DNA from: Mixophyes australis | Taxonomy: Eukaryota; Chordata; Amphibia; Anura; Limnodynastidae | DNA: 64,000 nt | Direction: 5' to 3' | NCBI GenBank assembly: GCA_036250195.1 | Contig: JAVHZZ010000005.1 | Coordinates: 125,023,398-125,087,397, forward strand | Part shown: piece after piece, positions 56,361 through 64,000 of the stretch | Layout of the letters: every line of letters begins with the position of its first letter | Position numbering within the stretch: position 1 is the first letter of the stretch | The notes under the pieces: model-generated | What the model saw: the letters and a program-made list of their open reading frames with translations, nothing else | Told to the model about the DNA's origin: nothing | Database searches by the model: none | Position numbers and translations under genes: made by a program

Positions 56361-56925
56361 GTGTAGTTCTAGGAAGAACAATGGTAATTTAATCCTGTTA
56401 ATGACAAGGTTTGACTTTTATAAAGAACAGAACCTCTTTGATTTCATCCCTTGCATGATTTTTTGCCAATGTCCGCTTTCTGTCAAGATGAGAGAGAACA
56501 GGTATCCAAGGAAACATAGAGAACATCTTGTTCCAACTCATGGAGTGCACGTGGAACCCACCTGGCTTCATTTAAGAATATGGGTTTTCCTTGAAACAGC
56601 ACTTTTCCAGTGTATGTCCATAAATCTTTGCAAAGTGGTCATCCAGTGTCAAGTGTGATCTGAGAACATACCATCTGATTACACAAATAAGGTGACAAAC
56701 CGTCACATCCAAACACAGCTGTCTCTTAACTAGAAAAGTGGTCCGTAGGGATGCAAAACCCACCTCCCCCAGTAATGCAAAATACAGTTCTCCAATGTAT
56801 TGGTGATGGGAGTGGGGATGTCAGCAAAAAGTGTTCATTACCTGGGAAAAAAACAGATGTTTCATTCATAGGGAAACCATTCTTATTTTATTTAAAAGAG
56901 GCAGATGATCTCATCTTAGCTGGTC
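56361..56925. other. unassigned
   Basis: No gene or repeat recognised. Confidence 0.5.
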
Positions 56926-57515
56926 ACCAACTTTTGAATCACATGCCACGTCCCTGCGCACCACTTTTCCATCACATGCCACTATTTCCCAGCAGCATTT
57001 CTCTCAAATGCCCATCATCTTTTCAATCACATGCCCTCTACCTACCAGTTTTTTTCATGTCACACTTGCCCAACAACTTTTCTAATACATGACATCAACT
57101 AACCAATAGCTTTACTTTTACAAGCCTAACCCTGAAGACCAGTTTTTTATCACATGCCACCTGCTGCCCCCCTGCTTTTGCATCACAAACCTCCCTGTGT
57201 ACCAACTTTTGTATCACATACCTCCCTGAGCATTAGTTTTTCTATCACATGGCACATCATGCCTACAAGCTTTTCTCTCATATGTCATTCGTTCTCGCTA
57301 GCATTGCTCACATGTCCACCAGCTTTTCTCCCAAATACCACTCCTGCTCACCAACTTTTTTTCACATGCCCACCAGCTTTTCTCACATATGCATCATTGC
57401 TCATCTTTTTTTTTTCACACATACACCTTTACCCACTGGCTTTTCTCTCGCATACACCCTTGCCCATCAGATTTTCCATCAAATGCCACATCCCTCTCCA
57501 CTAGCTTTTTCAGTC
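56926..57515. repeat. degenerate minisatellite, block 2 (largest)
   Basis: About 15 units of 30-42 bases with core CACCAGCTTTTCTATCACAT then GCC. Its open frames (rich in Ser, Phe, His) are repeat artefacts. Confidence 0.8.
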
Positions 57516-57549
57516 TCTTTATAATTCCATAATGGAATTATAAGAGACT
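57512..57549. repeat. 38-base near-perfect palindrome
   Basis: AGTCTCTTTATAATTCCAT pairs with AATGGAATTATAAGAGACT with one extra T. It sits exactly at the end of the minisatellite block. Confidence 0.85.
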
Positions 57550-58999
57550 ATTCTGTTTCGATCATAAATAAATTTATACACACGCTGTGAAATGCTGCTG
57601 TATACACGCTGTGATTTGCTGTTATAAATATTGTGTTTTCAATGGGAAAATATATCATTGTATTTCCCAAAAGGATATTTAAAGGAAGGATTGTGATACT
57701 GTCACAAAATATTGCAGATACTAAGGACCTGAACTATATATATGAACTGTTCAGATGAGCTTGCGGAACGGAAAGTATCAGTGCCTTATCGTTTAAAAAG
57801 GAGATAATCCCATTTAGAATTGTGCATAAATATGCTGTTGACAGACGCAATTGAGCTTAAATGATACATGTGAATAATACTATGTTATGATATTTAACTT
57901 ATTTATGACGTCTAGTCAGTGGTGTAGAGATCAGTGCATTGAAAAGGGAATACACTTTTTAATTATTTATTTATTTGAATATTTTGTCATGTTTTATGTT
58001 GTACTAATTTTTTAATAAAAATTTACTAATTTTACCAAGTTTCACTGATTCATATGTGGCAAATGGTGTTTTCTATTTCCATTGCTGCCATTTTTCTCTT
58101 TTCTTTTTTGTTTTACAACACACAGGATTTGGACACTGCAGGTAATAAGACACCAGATTGCCCATTAATTGATCACATGATTTTTCAGCGCCAGGAACAT
58201 TTTTAACAAAACAGGAAGTCAGACTTCATCTTTGAATATTCTTTGAACCGTTTAAGACTTGCAGGAATAATTTTGTATATGTTGGTTATTCTACTGAGCC
58301 TGGTGTTAGAGTGATATCTCTTATCAACTCAGTTGTTGTTCCTGCTTTAATCCCTGAGTCGTATTCGCATCTTCAGCAGAACATCTTGCTACATGGGAAT
58401 TCTGCTTTATCGGGAACTGCTTGTGAATCTGTTTCACCTAATGTGTCTATTGGAATAGGCTGACTGGGATACAGGTCCCTACCATCTCGATAGAGAGCTT
58501 TGGGCTGTACGGCCATGAGTCGCAAAACAGAAAGATTGCCGCAACAACTTGTCTGGGAAATCACCATTAACATACATGGGACTAGAAAATTGATCGAAAG
58601 ATTATGCAGTCAGCCTATGTGGCTGAAAAAGCTTGACTGGTAAATACTAAAAGCATAGCGTGGCCCAGAGAGGAAGTTATACAACTTGGCCAGACACACT
58701 TTCCCATATACTTTAATAGTGGCTCAGATATGGTGCGTCCTTATAGTGAATTATATTACTAACAACTTGGCCAGGCACCACGGTACTCTCAGCATACCGG
58801 TGGTTGCAGTTTTCCCGGCAACTGCATCAGGACGCTATAAAAACTACAACTTGACCTGGCTTAAGAATTGAGTCACTTTTTATATAGCAGTTAAGGGATT
58901 TTGGCCACTGGGATGCTGTGTGGGTTTTATGTGATGTTGTGGACACTTTGAGTGTTGTTTTAAGTGGGATTCTAGTTTATTGCTTTTAGCTTTATAGTT
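57550..58999. other. unassigned
   Basis: A short direct repeat ATACAC(AC)GCTGTGA at 57577-57626. 58120-58900 contains repeated ACAACTTGGCCAG (58681, 58762) suggesting an old repeat, not identified. No gene. Confidence 0.4.
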
Positions 59000-59760
59000 C
59001 TACTGTTTATGTGTAGTAAAGACATATTTGTATCATCTCTCTTTTCATGTGTGACTCAGAAATTTAAAGTGCCAGGTTACCTAGTGGGCTCTTACGCTAA
59101 CACCTTGGTATCCTGACACTGTTCCCTAGCATTGTACTCAGCTGCTCTGTGGTTCCTGATCCCTGGCATTGTAATTGGCTGCTCTCTGGTTCCTGATCCA
59201 CTAGAACCATAGATGGTGCACTGCTGATCTCTGATTCCTGGCTGTGAACTCATTGGAACTTTTTACAGAACTACAGTGTGTCTTTGTAGCTCCTTATAAC
59301 TAGAACTAAGGGCCTTCGTACTCTTTTCAGTAGCATCCACTGAGCTCTGCATTCCATCTCTGTAGCGCTTGGACTGTTATCTGTCTGAACTATCTGCATA
59401 CCTGTTTCCTGTATATTCTGTGTCTCCAGCATATATTTGTGCATCAAACTATTCTTTATTCAGCTCTCTTAATGCCTGTATCATCTTATCTGGTGAAAGA
59501 CTGGTGCTTCATTTTGCATTGCCTAAGTTGTTCAGTCAATATTACAATATTATCTGCATTACCTCAAGTTTACATAGACTGTTGCTTCTACTTGCAATTT
59601 CATATGTTGTTCAGTGAACCTTACCATACCCTGAGAAAGCTTCTGTTATTGCATAATTTTTCTGCTGTTTCCTATGATTTATCTATAATAAAGCTGTACT
59701 AGTTAGCAAACAAAGTTCACCTGCTGATTGTAGAAAAGTCCTGACCCTGCTACTGTTAAC
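59000..59760 (+). mobile_element. possible LTR remnant
   Basis: Layout resembles the solo LTR at 48216 (CT-rich body with CTGGTTCCTGATC repeats and an AATAAAG at about 59689) but I found no paired ends or target duplication. Confidence 0.35.
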
Positions 59761-59969
59761 CTCTTCCACTTTTTTTTATGTCACAGGGTCCACAGCTGTT
59801 TCACACTTCCTGTGAGCTGCCTCCCCTCCCCTCTCTAGACACCACAACAATACTGGATCTGGCTACTGGGTAGCATTTAATAACAGAATGGGCCATTGTT
59901 ATTCAATTGGTCCACTGATTGACAGACTAAGTTGGTCTGATATTCTCAATGTAAGGCCTGGTCTTGTCA
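59761..59969. other. unassigned spacer
   Basis: Nothing recognised. Confidence 0.5.
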
Positions 59970-60320
59970 CACCTACCAACCAGATTTTCAATCACATGCC
60001 CCCACACCAGTTTATCTATCACATGCCCCCAGCTGACATACAGCTTTTCACTCACATGCCCCCCCTCCTACCTTTTTAATTTAGTCTCCTCCCTGGCCAC
60101 CAGATTTACCAGCACATGCTACATCCATAGTCACCAGCTTTTTCACTACATGCCACATAATTGCCCACCAGCCTTACTATCACATGACTGCTGCCAACCA
60201 CCTTTATCTACACACACACATCCTGTCTATCAGTTTTCTCACCTATGACACCTGTTCCCACCAGATTTTCAGTGATTTTTCTCACATGCCACTCCCTACA
60301 CACCAGCTTTTCTATCACGT
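59970..60320. repeat. degenerate minisatellite, block 3
   Basis: About nine units with core CCACCAGCTTTTTCACTACA or ATCACATGCC. Same orientation as blocks 1 and 2. Confidence 0.78.
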
Positions 60321-62494
60321 TACCCCATGTCTGCCATCTTGTTTTTGTTGCATACTGAGGGAGGCTGCCACATGAAGAAGAAAGAGGCAGCAGGGGGGTT
60401 GTCACATGTGGAGCAAGGGTCTGACATAGGAGAGAAAGGATCAGATTCACAACGATGACGACCTGGCGGAGGGACCAGCCAACAGGAAGTACAGCAATGT
60501 CTAGGGCAGTCCCCATGGCCCATGGCCAGCATTGGTAAGCACCTGGCCAGTCAGAACTGGGTTCCATGTCCTGAATTTACTACTAAAGAAAATATTCACC
60601 TCTGCTCTCCTTTTACCTCTATCCTGCTGCAGAGCACTTACCTTAGCAGTTTTTTTGGGGAGGAGGCAGACACATAACCCATATCCTGACTGCAGATTCC
60701 TCTGTATGAAGATACTTTTCATAACTTTGCAGAGCAGTGGGTTCATTGCAAGTGCATTCATTGTATGATGTATAGACAAATACTCAACAACATGTATATA
60801 CATTGCAACTTTTAGATTATTAATATTATCAATTTCTCATTACTGAAAACATAGCATGTGTTTATTCTCATATGTTATTCTGCACAAAGGCTGCTATAGT
60901 TTGTATGTAAGTATAAAAATAGTGTGTCCCACAGCTGCATGCTCTTAATAATAAATTAATATCAAATAATATCCTGATATATATTAATAGTTGTAATTAG
61001 TTAATTATTTATTACACATTGCAATGTATTTCAGGATGTATAATTAGGTTGTGGCTTTATTACTATTAATATGTATTGGTTATGGCTTATTAATAGAGAC
61101 ACACTTATTTATGAGGGCAAATACATCTTTCCTTCATAAACAACACCAGTGCATAACACAAACAGGCAGGCACATACCTCAACCCTATTGCATGTACTGT
61201 TCACATTCCATGTGATTAATGCCTAAACTGGACCACAAAGAACTTTTACATTTTCCACTCCCATCTCCATTGAATAAATTAGTGACGTTATAGAGGGGCA
61301 GTAAATTTAAAAAGTGATTTGTTAACAGTTGCCACAAATTAAACTTTATAATTGTTGCACTTTGTTTTCTACACACAGGTAGCTGAAATTCAAAATTTTT
61401 CACAATTGTTTTTTATGTAAAAAAAAACTATTTGCATAGAAATGGGGACTTGAATTCCAAATGATCTCAATTTATATAGAATATTTCAATCTTTGCTGCT
61501 ATATTTTTATTTGCTAAAACTATTTTTCGTGGCTTTGATTCATCATTTAACATATTGGTGGCAATAACTCATCAAATGAACATGTGATAGCAGGTGCAGA
61601 GCATTAGTATATGATCTCTTGGCGGCTTCTGTCGCCTTGCCCTGCCTGACAGTAACTGTCCAACGCATGTCTTTTAGCTCAGACAACATTTAAACACTGC
61701 GAGTTCACCAATAACATCATCAACCTAAGTTAGTATATACACTCTAATAATATCAACATTTCTTTTTCACATTTCTTTTTCCATCAAAAATTGTGGGGTG
61801 GGCTATTGTCTGCTCGTTCTTCCAAGTCTCTCAATACTTTGTTTCTTTGTATGTGAAACAGTGATCGGCCTGCCAAATATTGGGAGACTTCAAACTAAAG
61901 AACTTAGCTGTTCCCTAGTGACCTCCCACCTCATAATTCAGGTACCTCAGGAATATTTAGTGGAAAGAGAACTAGTCCTACTTGATATAAACTCTGAGGC
62001 AAGTGAGAGCACACTCAGTTTGGTCTACAACTTTACCCACCCAAGACTGATAATCATTCTCAAGGATACCACCTCAAGTCCAAATATTACTGGACTGGCA
62101 TCGCTGGATGTACCTCTCTTCAATTATGGGGTCAACGTACTAAGGGGCTGAATACTCCTCAGACAATAGCCCCTCGCACTTTCTCCAAGCTCCAAGGTCT
62201 CCAAATTTTCCTTTACCCCATAATTGAATATAGTAATTGGCTGGACTGATTGTGCATAAGTATAACACCTCAGGAGTCAGTGTTTCGAATGTTCTCGGTT
62301 GCTGTCTCACTATTTGCTTTTTTTCTCTCTCAAGGTCTAGAACAGTTTCTCCATTATAAACTCATCAAAAGAAAAGTAAAAAACATTTCAAAAGATGACA
62401 GGTTAAAAGGCAGTTTTAGGAGTGATCTTGATAGTGGGGAGGACTAGTGGCCAAAGCTACCAGCCACTCCAATCAAGTTTCAACCCTCATTCCA
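60321..62494. other. unassigned, AT-rich; one unconserved open frame
   Basis: A 117-codon plus-strand frame at 61798-62151 has a hydrophobic start but no motif I recognise, and the start is a GTG/ATG choice not supported by context. I do not call it a gene. Nothing else seen. Confidence 0.4.
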
Positions 62495-64000
62495 TTCATC
62501 ATCAACATCATCATCAACATTTATTTATATAGCGTCAGCAAATTCTATAGCGCTTTACAATTGGGAACAAACATTAATAAGACATTACTGGTTAATACAT
62601 ACAGAGAGAGAGGTAAGAGAACTCTGCTCGCAAGCTTACAATCTATAGGACAATGGGAGTTTGAAACACAAGAACATGTGCTATATCATATTGCACAATG
62701 GACCAGCTAGAATGCAAGGGTAAAAGTATTGAGTGGGCTGTGTGTGTGTGTGGTAATGTTGGTCAGAGGGTTGGTCAGAGGGAAGCTGAGAGATAGGGCG
62801 GTAATTTGCGAGAGAGTTAGGGTCAGAATTTAGTTTTTTTAAAATGGGAGTAATCACTGCATGCTTGAATAGTGATGGAAAAATACCAGTAGAAAGAGAT
62901 AGATTACAGATTTTAGTTAGATGGGGAATGAGCACAGGGGACAGGGACCTATCAATTTGTGAGGGAATGGGATCAAGAGGGCATGAGGTAGAGTAGGAAG
63001 ATGAGAAGAGAATAGAAACTTCCTCTTCATTTGTGGGATCAAATGAAGAGAGAGTGTCAGAGGGTGCTAAAAAGAAATTGAGCTGATTGCTTGTCGAGGG
63101 AGATGATACCATTTCAAGTCTGATCTTATCTATTTTGTCCTTGAAATAGGAAGCAAGATCCTCGGCACTGATGGTAGTTGGAGGATTTGGGGCTGGAGGA
63201 TTCAGAAGAGATTTAAATGTGTTAAAAAGGTGTTTGGGGTTAGAAGCCTGAGCATAGAGCAGAGAAGAAAGATTGGAAGTATGTTTGTTTAGCAGTGTCC
63301 AGAGCATTTCTATAGGAGTGGTAGATATCAGTATATGTGATGAAATCATTAGAGGTACAAGATTTACGCCAGTGACGTTCTGCTTTACGAGAAAGTTTTT
63401 GTAGAGTTCGTGTTACTTTAGTGTCCATGGTTGGCAACGAAGTCTATGCGAAGTATGTAGTGTTGCTGGAGCCAGTTGATCCAGGGCAGTTGCTATGGTT
63501 TGGTGAAAATGGGGTACTGCCCGATCAGCAGAGGAGAATGTAGAAATTGGGGAGAGAAGGTGTTGAAGAGAGGTGGAAAACTGTTGAAGATCAATACAGT
63601 TGATATTCCTGCGGTTGTGAGGAGGCTTGGAAGAGTTTTACACTAGGGAGGGTAGAGAACTGAGGGTGAGTGAGTAGCTAATAAGGTGATGATCCAAGAG
63701 GGGGAAAGGAGTGTTAAGGAAATCAGAAACTGAGCATAGTCTAGAGAAAACAAGATCAAGTGGCCATCCTGATGAGTAGCGTAGTCAATCCATTGGGAGA
63801 GGTCAAATTCGGAGGTTAGAGAGAGTAGTTTGGAAGCAGCATTGGTACGTGGATTAGAAATAGGGATGTTGAAATCACCCATGATGATGGTGGGGATGTC
63901 AGAGGACAAGAAGTGCCACGTAGAGAAGTGTTCAAGAAATTGTTGGTGTGGACCAGGGGGGAGTGATAGATGACAGCAACACGCATAGAGAATGGGTTAA
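62495..64000 (-). mobile_element. L2-type LINE running off the window, internally deleted
   Basis: On the minus strand: endonuclease piece IPTIIMGDFNIPIS with LTSEFDLSQWIDYATHQDGH (63909-63643), a linker (63437-63240), and the RT N-terminal part (63349-62681) with SCPLDPIPSQ, SLSTGIFPSLFKHAVITPIL and ANYRPISQLPS. At about 62740 this jumps directly to the 3' UTR and the TATATAAATAAATGTTGATG tail (62495-62535), so the RT palm is lost. Confidence 0.87.
62681..63349 (-). pseudogene. L2 ORF2 linker and RT N-terminal part
   Basis: A 222-codon open frame. The last ~30 residues after YRPISQLPS are not RT and come from the deletion junction and 3' UTR. Confidence 0.82.

Noticed and set aside
57154..57524. 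116- and 91-codon frames that look like Ser/Phe/His-rich proteins
   Set aside because: They are read through the degenerate minisatellite; other blocks of the family do not keep the frame.
61798..62151. 117-codon frame with a hydrophobic start, possible secreted protein
   Set aside because: No motif, repeat-rich surroundings, no splice or promoter context; not enough to call a gene.

Overview
The window is vertebrate nuclear DNA, most probably from an anuran amphibian with a large, repeat-rich genome. It holds no operons and no bacterial-style genes, and the only host gene I can follow has spliced exons separated by long introns. The repeat mix is the main taxonomic clue: L1/Tx1-type LINEs, L2 LINEs with a TATATAAATAAATGATGATG tail, a tRNA-like SINE sharing that tail, Penelope-like elements (PLEs), Ty3/gypsy elements (one Gmr1-like with a SCAN-like gag, one chromodomain type), Tc1, Harbinger-like MITEs and other TIR elements. 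The species cannot be named from sequence alone.

Host gene. Four plus-strand coding exons (9263-9326, 33912-33992, 35186-35262, 35589-35754) join in phase and encode the C-terminal third of ZNF830/CCDC16 (mouse Omcg1), a nuclear zinc-finger protein linked to pre-mRNA splicing. The first intron is 24.6 kb, appears to use a GC donor, and contains most of the mobile DNA in the left half of the window. A poly(A) signal lies at 36163. Upstream exons encoding the zinc finger are not in the window.

Layout. 1-2333: broken Gmr1-like gypsy gag-PR-IN. 2336-7340: PLE and Tc1 remnants between inverted LTR-like arms, with a hammerhead-like fold at 5144-5217. 7649-9262: CR1-like fragment and a TIR element carrying a minisatellite. 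9263-33911: ZNF830 intron 1, holding a Harbinger-like MITE with a nested foldback insert, an L1 lacking its RT core (about 12990-19602, minus strand), PLE fragments, a TIR element containing a TMEM59-like coding segment (21918-23043), an L2 (23846-25515) and L1 pieces (28921-32390). 33912-36170: last ZNF830 exons and 3' UTR. 36323-56360: SINEs, minisatellite, an unidentified coding-like ORF (38147-38548), a target-site-bounded L1 (38667-43361), a target-site-bounded chromodomain gypsy (43823-47465), a solo LTR (48216-48805), a PLE-like inverted-arm unit (49270-51550), and a third L1 (52190-56140). 56926-60320: two more blocks of a dispersed degenerate minisatellite. 62495-64000: an L2 running off the end.

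The genes do not act together as a pathway. ZNF830 is the resident gene; the rest is layered retrotransposons and DNA transposons, nearly all disabled by stops, frameshifts or internal deletions. The observations I rate most highly are the TMEM59-like exon inside a DNA transposon, the hammerhead-like structure in the PLE, two L1 copies that have lost the RT core, the GC-AG 24.6-kb intron, and a solo-LTR insertion whose empty site is preserved in a second copy of the host repeat.
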